Positions 7,965 to 15,114 of a stretch of 64,000 bases of DNA are shown piece after piece. Position 1 is the first letter of the stretch; every line of letters starts with the position of its first letter. This stretch comes from Candidatus Sysuiplasma superficiale. Its GTDB lineage: Archaea > Thermoplasmatota > Thermoplasmata > Sysuiplasmatales > Sysuiplasmataceae. The translations under genes were made by a program, and so were the position numbers. The stretch spans positions 62,001 to 126,000 of the forward strand of contig JAGVSJ010000001.1 in assembly GCA_019720975.1 (NCBI GenBank), in the 5' to 3' direction. The notes beneath the pieces were generated by a model, which searched no databases, was not told the DNA's origin, and was given only the letters and a program-made list of their open reading frames with translations.

Positions 7965-8035
7965 TCTTACCGCGATTCAACCTACCGGACAGTTTATATT
8001 ACTTATCTGATGGATTTCACCAATGAGAATCCAGA

Positions 8036-8047
8036 GGACGGCCGTCC
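8036..8047. promoter_or_regulatory. 12-bp perfect palindrome between divergent genes
   Basis: GGACGGCCGTCC is its own reverse complement. It lies in the spacer between the winged-helix regulator (start 7964, minus) and the NfeD protease gene (start 8108, plus), about 60 bases from each start. A dimeric regulator such as the neighbouring protein could bind it, but no second copy was noted, so operator function is only a guess. Confidence 0.3.
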
Positions 8048-8107
8048 AGATCCTGCCCTGCAGTTCCTGGAATAGATTTAATTGGTAAATGCGGCATATT
8101 TGCTTTC

Positions 8108-9469
8108 ATGTGCCGGCGGAAAAGTCGCATACTGATAGCCATGGCTCTTGCTCTTGCCTTCGCATTCTGCGTTTTCGAAACAGGATATGCGGGCCTTGGC
8201 AGTGCCTCGGCGCTGACGTCCAATTCCCCCGGACTTGTCGTCGTCAATTTTGACATTGGAGTTGATCAGGGTTCGGCAAACTACGTTCAGAGCGCGTCGT
8301 CATACGCCATATCGTCGCACGACAATATCGTTATTGTCATGAACACTCCCGGTGGTCTCCTGGATGATATGCTCACCATCGTTTCCGCGATACAGGACGT
8401 TCAATCTCATGGTCTCAGAGTCTATACCTACGTCCCTCCTGACGGCGCTGCCGCGTCAGCGGGAAGTTACATAGCGCTTGCAACGAACGCCATCTACATG
8501 GGAAACGGTTCTGTGATAGGCCCCTCAACACCCTATATCATAGGCGGAACATCCCTCGAGGAACAGCATGTGAAGAACTTTTCAGTGGCCTACATAGGGG
8601 CACTCGCGTCCAGGAACGGCTACAATGTGTCTGCTGCTGAAAACATGGCGGAGAACAACGTGGCGTACAATGCCAGCAATGCCGCGGCAATAGGCCTGAT
8701 AACTGGAAAAGCGCAGACATTTGACCAGTTTCTGTTCCTGGCAGGGCTCCAGGGAAGCACCGTCATAAACCTTTCCGAACCGCTCTACGACACATTCCTC
8801 AGCACTGTGAGCAACGCAACTCTCGACGGTCTATTTTTCATCGTCGGTGCCGTTGCAATATTCATAGATCTTTTCCACAGGACACTTTTCCTGACCTTCT
8901 TCGGTGCAATAATGATAGCACTTGGCCTGCTGGGTGCGGAGGTGATAGGTGCCCCTGTCGTCGCTGTTCTGGTGCTGGCGGCTGCGGCCGTGCTCATATT
9001 CATTGAGGTGAAAGCAGGGCATGGACTCTTTGCAATATCAGGCATACTCCTGGGTCTTCTCGGAACATGGCTGCTTGCAGGCAACAGCATCGGTTATTCG
9101 AAACACCTTCCGGCAGGCTATTCGCCCTCGCCATTTGGTCTCCTCGAGTACCTGCTGATGGGGCTGGTGGCCGGACTGCTGATAATCGGTGCTGTCTACA
9201 TAGCCAAGATCAGAAGGGTGATGATGGACAGCCCGAGGCTCGTAGGCGTGCACCGGGTCATCGGCGCCACAGGATGGTCCACCACCGAACTCATGCCCGG
9301 TTCTGATGGCGTCTGCAACGTACTCTCTGAAGACTGGACATGTTTTTCTGACAGACCGATACCGAAGAACACAAGGATAAGGGTCATAGAGTACAGGGAC
9401 GGGAAGATAAGGGTTGAGCCTGCTGATGGTTCCGAGCAGAAGACTGCGGGAAAAGCGGAAAAGAGCTGA
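8108..9469 (+). CDS. Membrane-bound NfeD-type serine protease (ClpP-class, long form)
   Basis: A 453-residue protein with a signal or anchor segment (ILIAMALALAFAFCVF), an extracytoplasmic ClpP-like protease domain (about 40-230), then at least four membrane helices (about 240-375) and a C-terminal OB-fold NfeD domain. The serine is expected in PDGAAASAGSYIAL and a lysine partner is plausible in EEQHVKNFSVAYI. This is the layout of Pyrococcus PH1510-type proteases, which cleave the C terminus of stomatin. A stomatin gene with a short NfeD gene lies on the opposite strand 450 bases downstream, completing the usual partnership. The start follows a TATA-like AGATTTAATT. Confidence 0.9.
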   Translation: MCRRKSRILIAMALALAFAFCVFETGYAGLGSASALTSNSPGLVVVNFDIGVDQGSANYVQSASSYAISSHDNIVIVMNTPGGLLDDMLTIVSAIQDVQSHGLRVYTYVPPDGAAASAGSYIALATNAIYMGNGSVIGPSTPYIIGGTSLEEQHVKNFSVAYIGALASRNGYNVSAAENMAENNVAYNASNAAAIGLITGKAQTFDQFLFLAGLQGSTVINLSEPLYDTFLSTVSNATLDGLFFIVGAVAIFIDLFHRTLFLTFFGAIMIALGLLGAEVIGAPVVAVLVLAAAAVLIFIEVKAGHGLFAISGILLGLLGTWLLAGNSIGYSKHLPAGYSPSPFGLLEYLLMGLVAGLLIIGAVYIAKIRRVMMDSPRLVGVHRVIGATGWSTTELMPGSDGVCNVLSEDWTCFSDRPIPKNTRIRVIEYRDGKIRVEPADGSEQKTAGKAEKS

Positions 9470-9492
9470 CAGAATTCATCCGGTGATGGCGG

Positions 9493-9948
9493 TTATCTCT
9501 TCTTCGCCACCCTGAGGGTGACCTTGTCCGGTTCCACTGAAATAACTGTTATTTCGTCGCCCTCCTTTATCTGCTCATCGGAGACAGCCGTCCAGAATTC
9601 GTTGTCCACGTCTACCACCCCTTTCACGCCTGCACCGAAGGAATTTCTGGCCTTTCCGGTCTTTCCTGTCTTTGTGTCCCTGTTGTAATATTTTTTTGTT
9701 ATCTTCCTTGTACCTGTGGTTTTGAAACCGTACGCAAGCCCTATGCCCAGAATAAGCAGTATAACGCCTGTGAATATTGACCCCACATTCCCCTGGAATG
9801 AGCCGGTGATGGTGAAGTAGATGCCAGCGATGATTATCGCCATCACAATAAGGAAGGGTCTTATGCCGAAGAGGAAGAGCCTGTCGATTACCGTGTCCTT
9901 CCTGCCGGAACTGCCATCACTCAACCTTTTCTGCCTCCGCTTCCGCAT
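9493..9948 (-). CDS. Short NfeD family membrane protein
   Basis: A 151-residue protein with a basic N terminus, two adjacent membrane helices (about residues 25-75) and a C-terminal OB-fold domain (about 85-150) containing DEFWTAVSDEQIKEGD, the NfeD C-terminal signature. Short NfeD proteins act with stomatin/prohibitin homologues in membrane microdomains. Its start overlaps the end of the stomatin gene by 32 bases, so the two form an operon transcribed toward the left. Confidence 0.85.
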   Translation of the reverse strand: MRKRRQKRLSDGSSGRKDTVIDRLFLFGIRPFLIVMAIIIAGIYFTITGSFQGNVGSIFTGVILLILGIGLAYGFKTTGTRKITKKYYNRDTKTGKTGKARNSFGAGVKGVVDVDNEFWTAVSDEQIKEGDEITVISVEPDKVTLRVAKKR

Positions 9949-10855
9949 CCCTTATCATTGACTTTATGGGCGAAAGCAGCTGTGTGAACTCGGCGGGCAG
10001 TATGAACTTTGTGGCGGCACTGCTGCCAAGCGCCTTGAGAGTGTCAAGGTACTGCAGCGTCAGTGTCTTCTGGTCAATTGTGCGGGCAGCGCTGAAGACG
10101 GTTGTAAGTGCCTGGGCATAACCTTCTGCCTTCAGTATCGCTGACTGTTTCTCTCCTTCGGCCCTCAGTATGGCGCTCTGCCTGTCTCCTTCTGCCACAG
10201 TAATAGTTGCGGACTTTTTGCCTTCCGCCTCTGTGACGACGGCACGCCTTGTCCGTTCGGCGGACATCTGGAGTATCATCGCATCTGACACGTTCTTCGG
10301 TGGGAGTATCTCCCTTATCTCAACGTTCGTGACCTTTACGCCCCACCTCGTGGTCACTTCATCCAGCTTTGTCCTGAGTATTGAATTTATCTCTTCCCTC
10401 TTTGAGAGAACCTCATCCAGATTTATGTCACCGATGACAGCTCTCAGCGTCGTAGTAGCAATACCAATCGCTGCCCCTTCAAAATTGTTGACCTGAATGA
10501 CCGAATCGGCTGCGCTTATGACCTTGAAATAGATGATGAAATCGATATCCACCGGGGCATTGTCCTTTGTGATACAGGTCTGATGAGGAATCTGTAGGAA
10601 CCGCTCCCTGAGGTCAACCCTCACAGGCCTGTCGACACCAGGTATTATGAAAACAATTCCGGGACCCTTTTCAGACTGGGCCTTCCCGAGCCTGAAATTG
10701 ACTATTCGTTCGTATTCCTTGACTATCTTGATCATTGCTGCAAGGAATATCAGCACGATTATGAGAACAACAATTCCGCCTGCAAAGACACCTAGAGATG
10801 TCGATGACTGAAGCAGTGCATATCCGAAAACAGAAATAAAAGCAGCTTCCAACAT
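9917..10855 (-). CDS. Stomatin/prohibitin (SPFH) family membrane protein
   Basis: A 312-residue SPFH protein. It has an N-terminal membrane helix (about 20-42), the EYERIVNFRLGK start of the band-7 domain, VDLRERFLQIP, a long coiled-coil with AEGDRQSAILRAEGEKQSAI repeats, and a C-terminal hydrophobic end. Such proteins form oligomeric scaffolds in the membrane and are processed by NfeD proteases. Both a short NfeD (same operon) and a long protease-type NfeD (convergent) are adjacent. A TATA-like AT stretch lies upstream in the spacer with the next, divergent gene. Confidence 0.93.
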   Translation of the reverse strand: MLEAAFISVFGYALLQSSTSLGVFAGGIVVLIIVLIFLAAMIKIVKEYERIVNFRLGKAQSEKGPGIVFIIPGVDRPVRVDLRERFLQIPHQTCITKDNAPVDIDFIIYFKVISAADSVIQVNNFEGAAIGIATTTLRAVIGDINLDEVLSKREEINSILRTKLDEVTTRWGVKVTNVEIREILPPKNVSDAMILQMSAERTRRAVVTEAEGKKSATITVAEGDRQSAILRAEGEKQSAILKAEGYAQALTTVFSAARTIDQKTLTLQYLDTLKALGSSAATKFILPAEFTQLLSPIKSMIRDAEAEAEKVE

Positions 10856-11000
10856 TATTATCCCTCACTTCGACATTGCATCCATGCTTTAACATCTTTT
10901 GCATATGTTTTATAAGTGCCGCAAAGCCCGACGGGAAATCAACGCAAGAGGTTAAGTTTCGATTAAGTTTTTATAACGTGTCCAACATAATGTCTGACGG

Positions 11001-11594
11001 ATGGGAAGGCGATTGTTCAAAGGTGCAGCTGAAAGGACACCCTCACATATCAGGAAAGGCAGGATGAATTCCTGGAGGCATGAGAATGCGCACGCGCATC
11101 TCACCCTGATGGGCGCCGCTGAAAAGGCCGTTCTCGTTTACATCGTTGCGGTTCTCATACCGTTCGGTTATATTGCTGCTGTGGAGTATTCAACGCCCAT
11201 CCTCGGCCAGGCGCTCACATGGACATATTTCAACATATTCCCATGGAACTTCGTTATATTTTCGTTCTTCTTTCTGATAGGCCTGTCAATGATATTCTGG
11301 GCACTTTCCTACACCCAGGGAAGAGGCGCTGAAAGACTCCTGACTGAGGGTCCTTACTCCTACACGAGGAATCCGAAGGGGTTCGGCTATGTGCTCATGC
11401 TCATAGGGCTTGGAGTGCTGCTGCAGTCTGCTGTGGCCATTTTCATGATCACACCGGCAATTGCCATTATGTATTTCCTTTACCTGAAACTGCTGCAGGA
11501 GCCTTTCATGAGGCATAGATACGGCGCAATCTACGATGAGTACAGGGCATCAGTTCCTCTACTGCTGCCCATCAGGCTGGCATACAGGAAATGA
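11001..11594 (+). CDS. Isoprenylcysteine carboxyl methyltransferase-like membrane protein (ICMT/PEMT family)
   Basis: A protein of up to 197 residues with four or five membrane helices. The C-terminal half has the SAM-binding signature of the ICMT/phospholipid methyltransferase family: EGPYSYTRNPKGFGYV and LQEPFMRHRYGAIYDEYRAS, ending in PLLLPIR. It may methylate an isoprenoid or lipid-linked acceptor; the substrate cannot be deduced. The start is uncertain. ATG 11001 gives a basic 21-residue leader, while ATG 11064 has a purine-rich GGAAAGGCAGG in front and looks equally good. A TATA-like TTTTTATAA lies at about 10970. Confidence 0.75.
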   Translation: MGRRLFKGAAERTPSHIRKGRMNSWRHENAHAHLTLMGAAEKAVLVYIVAVLIPFGYIAAVEYSTPILGQALTWTYFNIFPWNFVIFSFFFLIGLSMIFWALSYTQGRGAERLLTEGPYSYTRNPKGFGYVLMLIGLGVLLQSAVAIFMITPAIAIMYFLYLKLLQEPFMRHRYGAIYDEYRASVPLLLPIRLAYRK

Positions 11595-11628
11595 GAAGAG
11601 ATACTGAAGCTTCCTGTAAAGGTGTCCT

Positions 11629-12519
11629 TCAGTAACCCCTTTCCTGCATCCGCTGTTCCTGCGCGAGCGTCGATATCTCAACGCCTGGCATCGATTCACC
11701 GAGTCCCTTGGAGACCTCGGCGACAATCGACGGCTCGTCAAAGTGGAGTGTTGCCTCCACGATAGCCTTCGCCATCCTTGCAGGGTTCTTCGCCTTGAAT
11801 ATACCGCTTCCAACGAATATGCCGTCGCTGCCCAGCATCATCATCAGTGCAGCATCGGCAGGGGAGGCTATCCCTCCAGCCGCGAAATTGACGACGGGAA
11901 GTCTCTGAAGCTTTGCAGTTTCCCTGACAAGTTCAAACGGTGCGTTGATCTCCCTCGATACCGTCCTGAGCTCCTCATCGGACATGCCTTTCAGTGACCG
12001 TATCTTTCCCATTACGATCTTCTGATGCCTCACTGCCTCGATGATGTTGCCGGTTCCCGGCTCTCCCTTTGTTCTGATCATCGCTGCACCCTCCGATATG
12101 CGCCTTAGCGCCTCCCCGAGATCCCTGGCTCCGCATACAAAGGGAACAGTGAAGGATGTCTTGTCAACATGGTGGAAAGGATCGGCCGGTGTGAGAACCT
12201 CACTCTCATCTATCATATCCACACCGAGAGACTGGAGAACGAGCGCCTCCGCAACGTGCCCGATACGGCATTTGGCCATCACAGGAATGGTGACGGCATC
12301 GATTATTTCCATAACCTTCAGCGGATCGGCCATCCTAGCTACGCCGCCAGCTGCACGTATGTCTGCAGGCACACGCTCAAGTGCCATCACAGCCACTGCA
12401 CCAGCCTCTTCGGCTATTGCAGCCTGTTCTGCATTCGTGACGTCCATGATGACGCCACCTTTCTGCATGCTCGCAAATCCCCTCTTGATGAGCTCAGTTC
12501 CATGCTTTAGGGATGCCAA
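11629..12519 (-). CDS. pdxS: Pyridoxal 5'-phosphate synthase, PdxS subunit
   Basis: A highly conserved TIM-barrel enzyme of about 296 residues that builds PLP from ribose 5-phosphate, glyceraldehyde 3-phosphate and ammonia supplied by PdxT. The sequence shows [32 protein letters not shown], the lysine-bearing [10 protein letters not shown], and [14 protein letters not shown] followed by [11 protein letters not shown]. No pdxT is seen nearby. The first ordinary start is TTG 12519, which lacks a ribosome site. In the same frame an ATT at 12537-12535 sits 4 bases after a strong GGAAGGTGA and would give a terminus [10 protein letters not shown], so an AUU start is possible. A TATA-like CATAAATAAG is near 12583. 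Confidence 0.97.
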   Translation of the reverse strand: MASLKHGTELIKRGFASMQKGGVIMDVTNAEQAAIAEEAGAVAVMALERVPADIRAAGGVARMADPLKVMEIIDAVTIPVMAKCRIGHVAEALVLQSLGVDMIDESEVLTPADPFHHVDKTSFTVPFVCGARDLGEALRRISEGAAMIRTKGEPGTGNIIEAVRHQKIVMGKIRSLKGMSDEELRTVSREINAPFELVRETAKLQRLPVVNFAAGGIASPADAALMMMLGSDGIFVGSGIFKAKNPARMAKAIVEATLHFDEPSIVAEVSKGLGESMPGVEISTLAQEQRMQERGY

Positions 12520-12767
12520 ATCAAGATTGACCGGAATGGTTTCACCTTCCTTTCTACGAGATTAAGTTAATATGCAGCACTTATTTATGAACGTGTGCAG
12601 GGAGCGGTGCAGCACTGGCGCTTTCCGCCATCGGTTTAACGAATCACCACATGCGCATGCTGGATTCGCAATTGGCAGGCTGTTTCGGCACCGCTTTGTG
12701 TTCCATAACACGCAGCAGGCGCTTCCAAGTGTACAGTTTTTTAAGTGAGGAGTCATTCGCTCTCATT

Positions 12768-13925
12768 ATGCCGGGGAGAATGGAGACTGTTGCTGAATCT
12801 GGTACTGTGAAGGTCGCCGACAAGGTGAAGGAGCTCAGGTCCAAAGGAATCGAGATCATTTCATTCTCAATCGGTGAACCGGATTTTCCGACACCAGGGC
12901 ATATAGTTGAGGCGGGAATTGAGGCGCTCAAGTCCGGCTTCACGAAATACACTCCCTCTGCAGGCATACCTGAACTGAGGGAGGCAATAGCTGCCAAGCT
13001 CCGTGATGAGAATCACATCGACGCAGGTGCGAATGAAATAATTGTTACGCCTACAAAGCAGGCACTGTTTATGACCATTCTTGCTCTGGTGGAAAGAGGT
13101 TCCGAAGTAATTATGCCTGACCCTGCCTGGGTTTCCTACGACCCGATGGTGAGGATTGCAGAGGGCAGACCGGTTCCTGTCAGGGCTGATGAGGAAACTG
13201 GCTTCCGGCTGACGCCTGAACTTGTGGCTGAAAAGATCACAGAGAAAACCAGGATGATTGTAATGAATTCGCCGAGTAACCCCACAGGTGCGGTTGCGGA
13301 GAGGGAGGATGTGAAGGGCATATGCGATCTCGCGGAAGATCACAATATAATAATTCTGAGTGACGAGATTTATGAGAAGATCATCTACGATGCACAGAAT
13401 TATTCACCTGCATCCTTCCCCGGTATGAAGGAAAGGGTTGTGACGGTTAACGGCTTCTCAAAGACATATTCGATGACCGGCTGGAGGCTCGGATATCTTC
13501 ACGCAGACAGGAAGCTGATTGGTGACATACAGAAGATCCAGACGCACTCAATAACTTGTGCCACATCCTTTGTCCAGAAGGCAGGAATAGCGGCACTGAA
13601 AGGGCCGAAGGAACCCGCAGAGGCGATGGTGGCTGAGTTCAGAAAGAGAAGGGACTACGTGGTGGGCAGGATTGGGGAGATTGATTCATTATCAGTTGTC
13701 AAACCCAGAGGAGCCTTCTATGTCTTTCCAAGATATCATGGAAGCATGAACTCCGAGGAAATGGGTGAATATCTGCTGGAAAAGGCTCACGTCGCCGTCA
13801 CTCCGGGCTCATCGTTTGGCAGATTCGGCGAGAAGCATTTCAGAATATCCTACGCAACAGACATGGAAAGCCTGAAAAGGGGCATGGATGGGATCGCTGA
13901 AGCACTTGAGTCTGTGCCGAGGTAA
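12768..13925 (+). CDS. Aspartate aminotransferase (class I, PLP-dependent)
   Basis: A fold-type I aminotransferase of about 385 residues. It has SIGEPDFPTPGHI near the N terminus, NSPSNPTGAV, DEIYEKIIYD, the PLP-lysine segment VNGFSKTYSMTGWRLGY and the carboxylate-binding arginine in FRISYAT. It most likely interconverts aspartate/oxaloacetate and glutamate/2-oxoglutarate, though related enzymes accept aromatic or branched substrates. I start it at ATG 12768 because a TATA-like TTTTTTAAGT about 27 bases upstream would make it leaderless; ATG 12780 is the alternative. The ORF extends 39 codons further up but that part does not look like protein. It lies divergent from the PLP synthase gene, its own cofactor supplier. 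Confidence 0.9.
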   Translation: MPGRMETVAESGTVKVADKVKELRSKGIEIISFSIGEPDFPTPGHIVEAGIEALKSGFTKYTPSAGIPELREAIAAKLRDENHIDAGANEIIVTPTKQALFMTILALVERGSEVIMPDPAWVSYDPMVRIAEGRPVPVRADEETGFRLTPELVAEKITEKTRMIVMNSPSNPTGAVAEREDVKGICDLAEDHNIIILSDEIYEKIIYDAQNYSPASFPGMKERVVTVNGFSKTYSMTGWRLGYLHADRKLIGDIQKIQTHSITCATSFVQKAGIAALKGPKEPAEAMVAEFRKRRDYVVGRIGEIDSLSVVKPRGAFYVFPRYHGSMNSEEMGEYLLEKAHVAVTPGSSFGRFGEKHFRISYATDMESLKRGMDGIAEALESVPR

Positions 13926-13933
13926 GACGCCTT

Positions 13934-14116
13934 TCATCTCATCTCAGGCGGGAGCATATTGGGAATGGAGTCCTCCACCGGATAAGTGTTCCCGCATTTC
14001 GTGCATCTTATCGTGCCAGATACAATCTCCTCGCCTTCCCTCCTATCGACCGTCAGTTCGAGTGGATGATGCTTGCAGACCGGGCAGGCGAGTATATCCA
14101 TGAGTTTAGGCTTCAC
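13934..14116 (-). CDS. Trm112-like zinc-binding methyltransferase activator
   Basis: A 60-residue protein with two CxxC pairs, DILACPVCKHHPLEL and TIRCTKCGNTYPVEDSIPNMLP, the complete Trm112/YcaR signature. In archaea and eukaryotes Trm112 is a small zinc protein that binds and stabilises several SAM-dependent methyltransferases acting on tRNA, rRNA and release factors. The gene stands alone, convergent with the aminotransferase gene and only 8 bases from its stop. Confidence 0.85.
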   Translation of the reverse strand: MKPKLMDILACPVCKHHPLELTVDRREGEEIVSGTIRCTKCGNTYPVEDSIPNMLPPEMR

Positions 14117-14248
14117 GACTCACTTATTTCCCTCCATATCTAAAAGGTTTGCACAAAAAGTGCTCTCCACCTGAAAGCTACGGGCACGGGTGAAATACGC
14201 AACTGTGCGCTGGCGATAGCTATCTAAAGATGCACTGCGTACAGCACA

Positions 14249-14322
14249 TGCCACCGTGACGAGAAACCCAGCGCTGATTAAGTGATGAGTGACGGGCGAG
14301 CCGAGTGGCAGCTGACACCGGG
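14249..14322 (+). ncRNA. Candidate C/D box small RNA
   Basis: In the 286-base spacer before the ABC gene I see C-like GTGACGA (14256-14262), an 11-base spacer, CTGA (D', 14274-14277), 4 bases, a perfect C' GTGATGA (14282-14288) and CTGA (D, 14312-14315). A TATA-like CTATCTAAAG at about 14218-14227 would place the transcript start near 14249, just before the C box. Nine bases next to D' (14264-14272, AAACCCAGC) are complementary to GCUGGGUUU, which I recall as a conserved stretch of large-subunit rRNA. Against it: the C box has one deviation and the C'-D spacer is 23 bases instead of about 12. Confidence 0.42.
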
Positions 14323-14402
14323 CCGTGCATAAGACACGCTGTTCTTCTCTCTGCTTTTGAGGGAATACAGTTAATTAAATGAATTAATCTTGAAGTCCAC
14401 AG

Positions 14403-15113
14403 ATGAATCAGCATGCCCAGGCTGAGGTTGTGGCGGAGGCAAGGAATGTAAGCAAGAGCTACATCATCGGAGAGAGGACAGTTACCGTTCTGAAGAATAT
14501 CAACCTTTCATTCAGAAGAGGTGAATTTGTTTCGATAATGGGGCCCTCAGGCTCCGGAAAGAGCACTCTTCTGAACTGCATGTCAGGACTGGACAGGGCA
14601 AGTGAAGGGGAGATAATAATAGCAGGCAGAAACATCAATGAGATGAGTGACCGTGAGATGAGCCTTTTCAGGGCAAGCAGAATGGGTTTTGTTTTCCAGA
14701 ACTATGCACTTCTCCCGGTCTTCAATGTCGTTGAGAACGTTGAGCTTCCGGCGCTTGTCGCAGGTGTGCCTGGAGCCCTTGCCAGAAAGAGGGCAATGGA
14801 CATACTGGAATTTGTTGGCATACAGGATAGAGCAGACTTCAGACCGGATCAGCTTTCGGGGGGTGAACAGCAGAGGGTTGCAATAGCAAGAGCACTGGTC
14901 AACGAACCGGAGATAATATGGGCTGATGAACCCACAGGAAATCTTGACAGTGCAGGAGGCGGCGTCGTCCTTGAGCTCTTCCGAAGACTTAACAGGGAAA
15001 GGAAATCCACTGTCGTTGTGGTGACACACAACGAATACGTTGCAGGCTTTTCGAACAGAAAGATCAGGATCAGGGATGGATTGATAACAGTGGACACGGG
15101 GGTGGAGCGGTAA
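14403..15113 (+). CDS. ABC transporter ATP-binding protein (MacB/LolD type)
   Basis: A 236-residue ATPase with Walker A IMGPSGSGKST, Q-loop FVFQNYALLP, signature LSGGEQQRVAIARAL, Walker B PEIIWADEPTGNLDS and switch VVVVTHN. The long spacing and LLNCMSGLD segment are typical of the MacB/LolD/FtsE class that drives FtsX-like permeases by mechanotransmission instead of ordinary transport. The permease gene follows after a single base. A TATA-like TTAATTAAATGAATT ends about 20 bases before ATG 14403, suggesting a leaderless transcript. Confidence 0.93.
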   Translation: MNQHAQAEVVAEARNVSKSYIIGERTVTVLKNINLSFRRGEFVSIMGPSGSGKSTLLNCMSGLDRASEGEIIIAGRNINEMSDREMSLFRASRMGFVFQNYALLPVFNVVENVELPALVAGVPGALARKRAMDILEFVGIQDRADFRPDQLSGGEQQRVAIARALVNEPEIIWADEPTGNLDSAGGGVVLELFRRLNRERKSTVVVVTHNEYVAGFSNRKIRIRDGLITVDTGVER

Positions 15114-15114
15114 A

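Noticed and set aside
12651..12767. 39-codon N-terminal extension of the aspartate aminotransferase frame
   Set aside because: The extension does not resemble aminotransferase N termini and overlaps the promoter region; a TATA-like element lies within it, 27 bases before ATG 12768.
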